A DNA stretch of 35,363 bases from Verrucomicrobiota bacterium (lineage in GTDB: Bacteria; Verrucomicrobiota; Verrucomicrobiia; Limisphaerales; UBA9464). Numbering within the stretch: the first letter of the stretch is position 1; each line of letters begins with the position of its first letter. This document shows, piece by piece, positions 28,291 through 35,363 of the stretch. The DNA is taken from NCBI GenBank assembly GCA_025363585.1, contig JANYDN010000017.1:1-35363 (forward strand), in the 5' to 3' direction. Position numbers and translations under genes: made by a program. The notes beneath the pieces were generated by a model. The model was not told where the DNA came from and searched no databases. It saw only the letters and a list, made by a program, of their open reading frames with translations.

Positions 28291-28833
28291 TCAGGCGGCC
28301 AATTGGCGGTTGGTGTCGTCGGCCAGGCGCTTCTGGTCGTCGATCGTGAGGATCTTGCCCGTGACCTGCGAGGACGTGGCGACGACGAGGCGGCCGACCT
28401 CGCGGCGCAACTCGGTTTTCATGCGGGTCAACTCGGCCTCGTTCGATTGCCGGGCCTTCTCGATGATGTCCTTGGCGGCCTGGACGGCCTTCTGCATCTC
28501 GACCTCGGTGATGCGGGCGGACGCGGCGCGGCATTCCTCGATGATCTTGTTCGCCTGGACGTTGGCCTGCAGGAGGAGTTCCTGGGTCTTGGCCTGGGCG
28601 TTGGCGAGTTCGGCCTTGGCCTTGTCCGCGGCGGCGAGTCCCTGCGCGATCTTCTCGCGGCGTTCCAAAAGCATCTTCTGGATCGGGCCGATCGCGAAGA
28701 CCTTCAGGATGATGGCGACGAGGATGAAGCTGATCGCGTTCGCCACGAGCGCGGGCACGTTCGCACCGAACGTCTTCTGGATCTGCTCGATCGGATTGTT
28801 GCTCGCGGCGGCCAGGAAAATCAGGCTGTTCAT
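28291..28833 (-). CDS. atpF: ATP synthase subunit b
   Basis: The 180-residue peripheral stalk subunit has one membrane helix ('VANAISFILVAIILKVFAI') and then a long charged helix with 'QKMLLERREKIAQGLAAADK', typical of b. ATG at 28833 is used; the frame extends upstream into the atpE gap without homology. A single b-type gene is present, so the stalk is expected to be a b homodimer. Confidence 0.95.
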   Translation of the reverse strand: MNSLIFLAAASNNPIEQIQKTFGANVPALVANAISFILVAIILKVFAIGPIQKMLLERREKIAQGLAAADKAKAELANAQAKTQELLLQANVQANKIIEECRAASARITEVEMQKAVQAAKDIIEKARQSNEAELTRMKTELRREVGRLVVATSSQVTGKILTIDDQKRLADDTNRQLAA

Positions 28834-28886
28834 GGGACTCGGACTCGTGGGCTCGGGCTCGGGCTCGTTTCTGGAAAAGCGGGGGT

Positions 28887-28904
28887 GGGGGGCAATGACC
28901 CCCC
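28887..28904 (-). promoter_or_regulatory. GC-rich hairpin between atpE and atpF
   Basis: Six G and six C residues pair around a 6-base loop in the 83-base gap between atpE and atpF. No T-run follows. A hairpin here could cause partial termination or processing and so raise c-subunit mRNA relative to b, as the c-ring needs many copies. This is inference from position. Confidence 0.45.
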
Positions 28905-28916
28905 GCACCGGTGCAA

Positions 28917-29135
28917 TCACTGCTTGTAGGTCGCGTTCGCGAGGTAAATCGCGAAGAACACGATGCCTTCGGCGAAGGCGGTGCTCAGGATCGCTTGCAC
29001 GAGAATCTTCGTGGCGGCGCCGGGATTCCGGCCGACCGCTTCCGAAGCGCTCTTGCCGATCATTCCGACACCGATCGCGGCGCCAAACGCGGCGGCGGCG
29101 ACATGAATATTACCGGACAGTTCTGCGAGCATCAT
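28917..29135 (-). CDS. atpE: ATP synthase subunit c
   Basis: The 72-residue hairpin of two membrane helices is joined by the polar loop R36-N37-P38. The ion-carrying carboxylate is E56 in 'LSTAFAEGIVFFAIYLA'. The residue after the Glu is Gly rather than the Ser/Thr of Na+-type rings, so proton coupling is likely. Helix 1 has the Gly-rich 'GAAIGVGMIGKSA'. Two adjacent ATG codons (29135 and 29132) are possible starts. Confidence 0.96.
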   Translation of the reverse strand: MMLAELSGNIHVAAAAFGAAIGVGMIGKSASEAVGRNPGAATKILVQAILSTAFAEGIVFFAIYLANATYKQ

Positions 29136-29213
29136 AGGACGTTTCCGTATTGTTGTGTTACCAGTCGCCCCGGCAGTCTTGCCACCGTCTGGCGACCGAA
29201 ATCCGATTCGAAA

Positions 29214-30212
29214 TCAGTGGTTTTCCCCGTGCGCCTCGGCCCCGTGTTCGTGGCCATGCTCGTCGTCGTGCGAGCAAATCAGCAGGGTGAAAACCGCCGT
29301 CAACAGCATGAAGACCATGGCCTGCACGATGCCGACCAGCATCTCCATGAAATAGAACGGCAGCGCCGTGAGCCAACCGAACATCGGCCCGCCGAGATGC
29401 GTCATGGCCTCGATGATGTTCTCGCCGGCGAACGCATTGCCGTAGAGACGGAAGCTCAGCGAGACCGGGCGGAACACGATGGAGACGATCTCCAGCAGGC
29501 CGACCGCGAAGAACACGACGATCATCAGCACCTTGAGCAATCCGGTCGTCTCGCCCTTCGGCGCGAAAATGTGCTTGGCCATGCCCACCAGACCGTTGGC
29601 TTGGTAAGCCCACCAGATCCAGCACGCGAAGAACACCATCGCCATCGCGAACGTCATGTTGAAATCCGCGTTCGCGCCGCGAAGGATGGGATCGGTGACG
29701 TGGAAGCCGTGTTCGCCCTGCACGCCATAGCCAACCGTGCCGACACCGGGGAGGATGCCGAACCAGTTCGTGCCGACGATGAGGATGAACAGCGTCGCGA
29801 AGAACCAAAACGTCTTCTTCACGAGTTCGGAGCCGATGATTCCCTCGAGGAATTCGTAGAGCGCCTCGAACACCCATTCCCAGAAATTCTGCGCGCCAGA
29901 CGGGACCAGTTCCATCCGCCGCGTTGCGAGCTTCACGCCCGCCGCCAGAAGGATCGCGACGACCCAGGTCACGACCATCGAATTCGTGACAGGAAGCGGG
30001 CCCACGTGGAAAAGAATGGGAGCCGCGGTCGGCAATCCCTCGGCAGCTTCCGCCGCCCCTTCATGCGCCGCACCGGCAACGTGCCCGACGGCATCCGCGA
30101 CCGCCGCGCCGTGTTCCGCCGCGCCGTGTTCCGCCGCATGGACGGCCAGCGTCGCACCCGCCCATAGGCAGGCCGCCGCCAACACCTTCAATATCCAGTT
30201 CCACCCGCGCAT
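29214..30212 (-). CDS. atpB: ATP synthase subunit a with His-rich ends
   Basis: The 332-residue membrane stator subunit holds the essential Arg R255 in 'SLSFRLYGNAFAGE', and 'GTNWFGILPG' and the last helices are typical. Two oddities are seen. The N-terminus has a signal-like hydrophobic stretch (7-25) followed by an Ala/His/Glu-rich segment with 'EHGAAEHGAA' (28-37), facing the periplasm if the stretch is a cleaved signal or helix. The C-terminus ends in a His/Glu-rich tail 'HDDEHGHEHGAEAHGENH'. It is longer than the E. coli protein (271). It is the first gene of the operon and atpI is absent. Confidence 0.95.
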   Translation of the reverse strand: MRGWNWILKVLAAACLWAGATLAVHAAEHGAAEHGAAVADAVGHVAGAAHEGAAEAAEGLPTAAPILFHVGPLPVTNSMVVTWVVAILLAAGVKLATRRMELVPSGAQNFWEWVFEALYEFLEGIIGSELVKKTFWFFATLFILIVGTNWFGILPGVGTVGYGVQGEHGFHVTDPILRGANADFNMTFAMAMVFFACWIWWAYQANGLVGMAKHIFAPKGETTGLLKVLMIVVFFAVGLLEIVSIVFRPVSLSFRLYGNAFAGENIIEAMTHLGGPMFGWLTALPFYFMEMLVGIVQAMVFMLLTAVFTLLICSHDDEHGHEHGAEAHGENH

Positions 30213-30400
30213 GAAATATTTTCAGGATTGACCACGCCGTCAGGGAACAATTCCCCCAACGCACCGAGGTGCAGTTCCGAAAGAGGCGAAGACGTTGTGC
30301 AATCGTGAAATTTTTCACAAGTGGTTTCTTCGGGAAATCTCGGGATGCGGCGCACGCACTCCGAGAAACGCGGATTGCCGTCCAAAATGCTCTCGCGACG
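30213..30400. promoter_or_regulatory. Upstream region of the atp operon
   Basis: The 188 bases before atpB hold no gene. On the minus strand they contain the Rex-like site (30303-30320), a GCAC/GTGC hairpin near 30262-30273 and a GGGAA/TTCCC hairpin near 30243-30255 in the presumed leader. A TTGCAC lies just after the Rex site. No confident -10 was found. Confidence 0.45.
30303..30320. promoter_or_regulatory. Rex-type operator upstream of atpB (one mismatch)
   Basis: TCGTGAAATTTTTCACAA matches TTGTGAA-N4-TTCACAA in 13 of the 14 defined bases. It lies 91 bases before the atpB start codon, similar to the 74 bases at nuoB. Rex control of atp operons is known in Streptomyces. Finding two sites upstream of two adjacent energy operons strengthens each call. 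Confidence 0.65.
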
Positions 30401-30616
30401 GTGGGTGGCACCGGCCCTCATGCGACTTCGGATCCACGTGCAGGAAACCTTCCTCCTCCTCCGGTGACGGCAGGGCCGCCGTCACCCACGCAGGTTGAGA
30501 CCTGACCACGGTGGGTGGCACCGGCCCGGGTGCCACTTCGGATCCAAGCGCAGGAAACCTTCCTCCTCCTCCGGTGACGGCAGGGCCGCCGTCACCCACG
30601 CAGGCGGGGGGGCGAC
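30401..30616. repeat. Second locus of the dispersed double-hairpin repeat
   Basis: Two tandem units match the family at 1-278. Hairpin B is perfect in both (30463-30486 and 30583-30606, loop AGGGCC). Hairpin A is intact in the second unit (30515-30536, loop GGCCCG) and decayed in the first (30405-30426, three stem mismatches). The spacer (AGGAAACCTTCCTCCTCCTC) is shared by the two units here but differs from the copies at the left end. The array stops within 20 bases of the glk stop codon. Confidence 0.85.
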
Positions 30617-31609
30617 TCAGCGGGGAATCATTCCCGCCTCGAGCCCGGCATATACCGCCGCACCGACCAACGCGCACTGGTCGTTCAGGATCACCCGGAC
30701 CGGCATTCGCTCCAGCATCCCGCGCATCCGGCCCTTGTCCAAAAATGCGCCCAAAAACAATGGACCCCGCAATTTCGCGATGAGCTTCGGCGCGATCCCG
30801 CCGCCGATCAGCACGCCGCGCGTCGCCTTCATCTTCAACGCCAGATTCCCGGCTTCCGCGCCGTACAGATGCACGAAAAGATCCAGCGCCTCGACCGCAC
30901 GCGTGCACGTTCCCGCCATGCCCGCGGACGCGATCGTCCCCGCCGAGAAATTCACCGCCAATTCCGCCGTCAATTCCGGCGTCTCGTTCCCCCGCCCCGT
31001 CACGCGAAAAAACTCGAAGATGTTGGCCAACCCGGGACCCGACAACACCCGCTCGTAGCTGACGTGCCCGAAGCGGCCGCGCAGATGCCGCAATAGTTCC
31101 ATCTCCAGATCCGATTGCGGCGCGAAATCCACGTGCCCGCCCTCGCTGGCGAACGGACGCAGCCGCTTGCCGTCGTAAAAGAAGCCAGCCTCGCCCAATC
31201 CCGTGCCCGCCGAGATGATGCCCGCGTTCCCCGACGGATCCATCACGCCCGCCTGCAGGGTCTCGAAATCGGATTCCGGCAACGCCGTCGCGCCGTACGC
31301 GTTCGCCTCGAGATCGTTGATCAACGATACCCGCGGCAGCCCAATCTCGGCCGCGAGCGACGGCGCGCGGATCTGCCACGGCAGGTTGGGCGTGATTACC
31401 TCGTCGCCATTCACAGGCCCGGCGATGCCAAAGCACGCGGACGTCACGGTCGCGGGATGCTCGGCGACGAACCGCGCGACGATGTCTTCCAACCGCGCGG
31501 GACCACGGCTCGGATACTTCGCGACGACGATCGCCCGGGGACGTCCGTCGTGGATTTCGAAGAGGCCAAAGCGCGAACCCGTCCCCCCGATGTCTCCGGC
31601 AAGAATCAT
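30617..31609 (-). CDS. glk: Glucokinase (ROK/Glk hexokinase fold)
   Basis: The 330-residue product phosphorylates glucose to glucose-6-phosphate in the cytoplasm using ATP. The phosphate-binding loop 'AGDIGGTGSRFGLFE' (4-18), catalytic Asp D99 in 'LINDLEANAYG', 'SAGTGLGEAGF' (133-143) and 'EGGHVDFAP' (156-164) match the bacterial Glk type (PF02685) rather than the zinc-binding ROK type, since no CxCGxxGC motif is seen. It starts nine bases after the HATPase gene and is probably in one transcript with it. The stop is followed at once by the repeat array. Confidence 0.92.
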   Translation of the reverse strand: MILAGDIGGTGSRFGLFEIHDGRPRAIVVAKYPSRGPARLEDIVARFVAEHPATVTSACFGIAGPVNGDEVITPNLPWQIRAPSLAAEIGLPRVSLINDLEANAYGATALPESDFETLQAGVMDPSGNAGIISAGTGLGEAGFFYDGKRLRPFASEGGHVDFAPQSDLEMELLRHLRGRFGHVSYERVLSGPGLANIFEFFRVTGRGNETPELTAELAVNFSAGTIASAGMAGTCTRAVEALDLFVHLYGAEAGNLALKMKATRGVLIGGGIAPKLIAKLRGPLFLGAFLDKGRMRGMLERMPVRVILNDQCALVGAAVYAGLEAGMIPR

Positions 31610-31618
31610 CGCTCGGAA

Positions 31619-32032
31619 TCAGGCCAAGGTCTTCGCGAGGCTCAGGCGATTGCGTCCGTCGCGATGCTCGTACCCGACGCGATCCATCATCTTGCGCGCG
31701 AGGAAAACCCCGAGGCCGCCCTCGGGACGCAGCTCGAACGGAAGGCCCAAATCGGGATTCTCGACTTCCAAGGGGTTGAACGGGCGGCCGTCGTCGGCCA
31801 ATTCGAGTCGCAATTCGCCACACTCGACCGACAGCAAAAGTCGCACTTCGTGCGCGCCGCTGTAGTCGACGACGTTTTGGAGCAACTCCTCGAGCGCGGT
31901 GTCCGCCGCGAACATCACCTTCCGCGGAAGCCGGGTCGCCTCCGCGAACGCCTCCAGACGCGCATGCGCCGCCCGGGTCAGCCCCGGGGTGACCGGCAGG
32001 ACGATGTCCAGTGGCTTCCGCGCCGACTTCAT
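31619..32032 (-). CDS. RsbW/SpoIIAB-like HATPase (anti-sigma factor-type)
   Basis: The 137-residue GHKL ATPase domain has an N box 'ALEELLQNVVDYSG' (47-59, N53), a G1 box 'ADDGRPFNP' (79-87) and a G2 box 'EGGLGVFLARKM' (104-115). Such kinases bind a sigma factor or phosphorylate their STAS antagonist on Ser. Its ATG overlaps the stop of the upstream STAS gene (ATGA), so the two proteins are probably made together as a partner-switch pair. No sigma factor or PP2C phosphatase gene is nearby. Confidence 0.88.
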   Translation of the reverse strand: MKSARKPLDIVLPVTPGLTRAAHARLEAFAEATRLPRKVMFAADTALEELLQNVVDYSGAHEVRLLLSVECGELRLELADDGRPFNPLEVENPDLGLPFELRPEGGLGVFLARKMMDRVGYEHRDGRNRLSLAKTLA

Positions 32033-32334
32033 GGCTTCTCCACGATCAAGTCCCGCATTCCCGTCAAATCCAGGATCTCGTCGACCTCGGGCGAGGTCCG
32101 CGACACCACGAACTTTTTCCCCTTCGCCTTCCACTGGCGGTGATGTTGCAACAACACCCGGATGGCGGCGGAACACAGGAAATTCGCCGGCGACAGGTTC
32201 ACGTACACCGACTGGATCCCGGTCTTGGCCAAAGCTAGCACTTCCAGTTCCAACTCATGGGCGGCCGGCCCATCGATGCGACCGTCGAGCACCAGTTCGC
32301 ATTCCGTCCCCGCGATGTTTTTTCGAGTCGCCAT
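32029..32334 (-). CDS. STAS-domain anti-sigma factor antagonist-like protein
   Basis: The 101-residue STAS fold shows 'LVLDGRIDGPAAHELE' and the phospho-site region 'PANFLCSAAIRVLLQHHRQW'. The canonical DSSG is replaced by C-S-A-A, keeping the phosphorylatable Ser (S55) but losing the Asp and the Gly. It is translationally coupled to the HATPase downstream. The function is inferred from the pair: it should release the HATPase's target when unphosphorylated. Confidence 0.87.
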   Translation of the reverse strand: MATRKNIAGTECELVLDGRIDGPAAHELELEVLALAKTGIQSVYVNLSPANFLCSAAIRVLLQHHRQWKAKGKKFVVSRTSPEVDEILDLTGMRDLIVEKP

Positions 32335-32388
32335 GAAATTGGGTGATCTGCCGTGAAGGAAAGCGCCGATCGGCCCCGCCTGCCAATC

Positions 32389-33579
32389 CTATTCTCGGCG
32401 GTCGCGGGTGTTCGATGCGAGTGTCCGAAGGTAAAACCGGCCGATCCAATCCGACAATCGTTGGCTGGGCACGTCCACCCAACGCGTCCCCAACTCGGCC
32501 AACGCCACCGACACCCCGATCGTCGCCGATCCCGCAGCGAAAGCTGCCGGGCCGTGGCCCCAACGTCCCGCCATGGCGAGGTACACCGCGCAGCCCAGCG
32601 TGATCAGCACCGCCTCGTGGGTCGCGTACAACGCGAAGCTGATCCGGCCGAAATAGCGTCCGGGCGCGCACTCCAACCCGCCGCGCAACCGTGCGTTCCC
32701 CAGCACCAGCGCCACCAAAAGCACCGCTCCCAACATCAGCGTCCCTCCCTTCAAATGCCACAACCCCGGCGTCCACGCGCTCCAATGCCGGCGCGCCGCG
32801 TCGTCCAATGGCAGCGGGAACGAACCGAGGTACAACGCCGCCACGCCCGCCGGCCAGGCCACCCACCCGCGCGTCGCCCACGTCCGGAACCCGTCCCACG
32901 TCGCGTGCGCGTCCGCCAGCGCCAGACCCGCGATGAACGGCACCGTGGACGCGCTTCGCAACCACACCGCAGTCGCCGCGTAGATCGCCCATCGCCACGG
33001 CGAGCGGCGCGACACGAACACCAACGCGAACACGAGGAACGATCCCCACACCTCGCTCTCGATCGTCCACATCGGGCTGTTGTAGGGCTCGCCCCGCGAG
33101 AACGCGTTCCCGATGACCGCCTTCGCCACGCTCACCGCGTCCAGCGCCCCGTGCGGCCGCTGCGTCAACCAGATCGTGGAACCCGTCGCCTCGGCCGTCG
33201 CCGCGCTTTGCACCCAGCCCAATCGCGCGCACGCGACCACCAACAGGATCGCCACCACGACCATCGGCCATAGCCGGAAACAGCGCTTCACCGCCGCGGC
33301 CGCGAGTTCGTCGTTTCCCCGCGCGCCCTCGCCGAAGAAACGGCGCGACAACACGAACCCGCTCAACACGAAGAAGACCTGGACCGCGAACGGCCCCGCC
33401 ACCAATAACGATCCCGGGACCACGTGGCACCAGTCTTCCCACGCGGCGTTCTGCCGTTGCGAGGAGCCGAGCACCGCGTGCGGGAAAAAGGCGAGCGCCG
33501 CATGGTGCAGGACCACCAGCAACGCCCCCGCCCCGCGCAACGCGTCGAGACTCTCCATACGCTCGCGTCGTGGAACCAT
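32389..33579 (-). CDS. Membrane acyltransferase (acyltransferase 3 family)
   Basis: The 396-residue product has about ten membrane helices. Family marks are 'RMESLDALRGAGALLVVLHH' at the N-terminus with the catalytic-type His, 'VFFVLSGFVLSRRFF' and 'YNSPMWTIESEVWGSFL'. Members move acyl groups onto sugars, exopolysaccharide, lipopolysaccharide or antibiotics; the substrate here cannot be told. ATG at 33579 is used, ATG at 33558 is an alternative. It lies 54 bases upstream of the STAS gene, on the same strand, and is divergent from purK. Confidence 0.9.
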   Translation of the reverse strand: MVPRRERMESLDALRGAGALLVVLHHAALAFFPHAVLGSSQRQNAAWEDWCHVVPGSLLVAGPFAVQVFFVLSGFVLSRRFFGEGARGNDELAAAAVKRCFRLWPMVVVAILLVVACARLGWVQSAATAEATGSTIWLTQRPHGALDAVSVAKAVIGNAFSRGEPYNSPMWTIESEVWGSFLVFALVFVSRRSPWRWAIYAATAVWLRSASTVPFIAGLALADAHATWDGFRTWATRGWVAWPAGVAALYLGSFPLPLDDAARRHWSAWTPGLWHLKGGTLMLGAVLLVALVLGNARLRGGLECAPGRYFGRISFALYATHEAVLITLGCAVYLAMAGRWGHGPAAFAAGSATIGVSVALAELGTRWVDVPSQRLSDWIGRFYLRTLASNTRDRRE

Positions 33580-33608
33580 GTCCCGCCGACCTTCCGCGGA
33601 CGCCGTCC

Positions 33609-33755
33609 CTCTTGAAACTTGAATCTTGAAACTGAAAACTTGATGCGGCCCCGAACCGCCCCCCTCTTGAAACTTGAATCTTGAAACTGAAAACTCGAAT
33701 CAGCCCCGAACCGCATCCCCTCTTGAAACTTGAATCTTGAAACTGAGAACTCGGA
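33609..33755. repeat. Three tandem copies of a 55-56-bp repeat
   Basis: Each unit starts CTCTTGAAACTTGAATCTTG, continues AAACTGAAAACT and ends with a GC-rich CCCCGAACCGC segment (copies begin near 33609, 33664 and 33720). The AT-rich half is itself built of 7-base CTTGAAA-like steps. It fills the divergent gap between the acyltransferase gene and purK, ending about 30 bases before the purK start, so it probably overlaps the purK promoter. Confidence 0.9.
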
Positions 33756-33786
33756 TCGCACAGTCCCGACGCTTCCAACGCACACC

Positions 33787-34941
33787 ATGGCGGATTCCCT
33801 AGATCCCATCCTTCCCGGCGCGACGATCGGCGTCCTCGGCAGCGGCCAGCTCGGCCGCATGCTGGCGCTCTCCGCACGCGCGCTCGGCTATCGCGTCCAC
33901 GTGTATTCGCCCGATGCCGACAGCCCCGCCGGGCAGGTCGCCGACCGCGAGATCGTAGCGTCCTACGACGATCTCGACCGCGTCCGCGCGTTCGCGCGCG
34001 ACGTCGACGTCGTGACCTTCGAGTTCGAGAATGTTCCAAGCGCCACGAGCCATGCCGCCGCCGAGGTGGCGCGGGTGCGACCCGACGGAGACGTCCTCCA
34101 CGTGACGCAGAATCGGCTCCGCGAGAAAACGTTCCTGCGCGACCGCGCGTTTCCCGTGACGCCGTTCCGTCGGGTCGCGTCCCGCGCCGATCTCGCCGAG
34201 GCCGCGCGCGACCTCGGACCATTCGCCGTTTTGAAGACCGCGGCGTTTGGTTACGACGGCAAGGGCCAGCAGAAGCTCGGTCCCGGCTCGGATCTCGACG
34301 CCGCGTTCGACGCGTTGAAGGGCGCCGAGGCGATCTACGAGGCGTTCGTCGATTTCGTGAAGGAGGTCAGCGTGGTCGCCGCGCGCGGTGTCCACGGCGA
34401 GTTCGCGGCGTTCCCCGTTTTCGAAAACGCCCATTCGCACCACATCCTCGACGTCACCTTCGCGCCCGCCGCCATTCCCGCCGACTTGGCCGCCGAGGCT
34501 TCGTCGCTCGCCCACGGCATCCTCGACGCGCTCGAGGTCGTCGGCTTGTTGACGGTGGAGATGTTCGTCACGCGCTACGGTCGACTCGTCGTGAACGAGC
34601 TCGCGCCGCGCACCCACAACTCCGGCCACCTCACGATCGACGCGTGCGTGACCAGCCAGTTCGAGCAGCACGTCCGTGCGGTGTGCGGCCTTCCGCTCGG
34701 CGCCACCACGCAGCGTTCGCCCGCCGCGATGGCGAATCTCCTCGGTGACGTGTGGATCGAGGCCGGCGGTGTCCCGCGCTGGACCGACGCCCTTTCGGAT
34801 CCCCGGCTCAAGTTGCATCTCTACGGCAAGGCCGAGGCGCGGCCCGGGAGAAAAATGGGCCACCTCAACGCCACCGACGCCACCGTCGAGGAAGCCGTCG
34901 CACGCGTCCGCCGCGGCCGCGACCGCGCCCGTGGAAGTTAG
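33787..34941 (+). CDS. purK: 5-(carboxyamino)imidazole ribonucleotide synthase
   Basis: The 384-residue ATP-grasp enzyme makes N5-CAIR from AIR, ATP and bicarbonate in purine synthesis. 'IGVLGSGQLGRMLALSA' (14-30), 'FEFENVP', 'FGYDGKGQ' and 'VNELAPRTHNSGHLTIDA' are diagnostic (usually NEIAPRPHNSGH). The C-terminal 'GKMGHLNAT'-type motif is seen as 'GRKMGHLNATD'. ATG at 33787 is chosen; a frame extension upstream reads through the 55-bp repeat. purE is not adjacent in the window. The stop is followed by a GUGA-hairpin repeat. Confidence 0.96.
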   Translation: MADSLDPILPGATIGVLGSGQLGRMLALSARALGYRVHVYSPDADSPAGQVADREIVASYDDLDRVRAFARDVDVVTFEFENVPSATSHAAAEVARVRPDGDVLHVTQNRLREKTFLRDRAFPVTPFRRVASRADLAEAARDLGPFAVLKTAAFGYDGKGQQKLGPGSDLDAAFDALKGAEAIYEAFVDFVKEVSVVAARGVHGEFAAFPVFENAHSHHILDVTFAPAAIPADLAAEASSLAHGILDALEVVGLLTVEMFVTRYGRLVVNELAPRTHNSGHLTIDACVTSQFEQHVRAVCGLPLGATTQRSPAAMANLLGDVWIEAGGVPRWTDALSDPRLKLHLYGKAEARPGRKMGHLNATDATVEEAVARVRRGRDRARGS

Positions 34942-35110
34942 GTTAGAGGGGCAGCCGTCGTGAGACGGCGGACCAAGCCAGCCCCGAGTGGCGGCCGTCG
35001 TGAGACGGCGGACTCAAGCGAGCCCGGCAACAGCATTGGCAAGGCGGACTAAGCCAACCCGTGGCAGCCGTGGTGACACGGCGGACCAAGCCAATGCGGA
35101 CTTAGCCGTA
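34942..35110 (+). repeat. GUGA-tetraloop hairpin repeats downstream of purK
   Basis: Three hairpins of 6-bp stem and loop GTGA are flanked by GGCNG and GCGGACNAAGCC. Copies at 34954-34969 and 34994-35009 have arms GCCGTC/GACGGC. The copy at 35067-35082 has GCCGTG/CACGGC, a paired change that keeps the stem. A partial fourth unit (GCGGACTAAGCC) is near 35043. No gene is seen in the stretch. Confidence 0.85.
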
Positions 35111-35135
35111 TCGATGCAGTAAGAACTCGATTGGG

Positions 35136-35363
35136 TATCACGCCAAGGCGCCAAGACGCCAAGAATCCAAGCATTCCCGACCGAGCCGGGACGGAACCCT
35201 GCGGTCGCGGCATGGGAATTCTCTCACGCCAAGGGGGACCAAGGCCGGCCAAGAAAGCGGGAAGGTGTATCGGGAACCAGAGATTGGATCCCACCGTTCG
35301 GTGAAACGACACGCCGGCGGTCTTTGCCCCCTTGGATGGCCTTGGCCCGGCTTGGCGTGAGAT
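35136..35363. repeat. CGCCAAG-rich region with an imperfect inverted repeat
   Basis: Positions 35138-35171 hold three to four 9-mers of the type CGCCAAGRC. From 35220 to 35362 the sequence begins TCTCACGCCAAG and ends with the inverse CTTGGCGTGAGA. Further pairing continues inward as GACCAAGGCC against GGCCTTGGCC. No convincing gene is present; the element may extend beyond the window. Confidence 0.65.

Noticed and set aside
28917-29135. Sodium-type c-ring
   Set aside because: The Glu is followed by Gly, and the Ser/Thr ligands of Na+-binding rings are missing.
35049-35312. 87-codon minus-strand frame
   Set aside because: Entirely within intergenic repeats; product has no recognisable domain.

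Overview
The window is GC-rich and reads as a chromosomal segment of a Gram-negative bacterium, most likely a member of the Verrucomicrobiota. This is inferred from several things: a secreted RCC1-repeat protein ending in the 'LQVSENLVGW' type of C-terminal domain common in that phylum; a secreted CotH-type protein; an lpxA gene, which implies lipid A and an outer membrane; and many short intergenic palindromic repeats. No plasmid, phage, insertion sequence, CRISPR array or rRNA operon was seen.

Layout. Positions 1-278 hold a tandem hairpin repeat. Positions 279-4501 (minus strand) carry a secreted RCC1-type protein, a divergent dihydropteroate-synthase-like protein and a TatD-type metal-dependent hydrolase. 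leuD and a CotH-like protein follow on the plus strand (4619-6954). Next is a minus-strand mazG-like gene coupled to a 44-codon remnant that looks like the start of a DUF2075 protein. lpxA (plus) runs toward nuoN, and a roughly 178-bp tandem repeat separates the two.

The core of the window is two minus-strand respiratory operons. nuoBCDEFGHIJKLMN (23199 down to 9143) encodes 13 of the 14 complex I subunits; nuoA is not present. The cluster is interrupted between nuoE and nuoF by a tRNA-Gln(CUG) gene on the opposite strand with its own putative promoter and terminator. Upstream lies atpBEFHAGDC (30212 down to 23476), the complete eight-subunit F1Fo ATP synthase without atpI. A perfect Rex-type palindrome (TTGTGAA-N4-TTCACAA) precedes nuoB, and a one-mismatch copy precedes atpB. 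This suggests that NADH oxidation and ATP synthesis answer together to the NADH/NAD+ ratio.

The right end (30617-33579, minus strand) has a membrane acyltransferase, a STAS protein / HATPase anti-sigma-like pair and a glucokinase. purK follows on the plus strand. The final 420 bp are non-coding repeats. In several of the intergenic repeats, hairpins keep GNRA-type loops while stems vary or covary, or form pairs with complementary loops. This points to selection on RNA structure at gene 3' ends.
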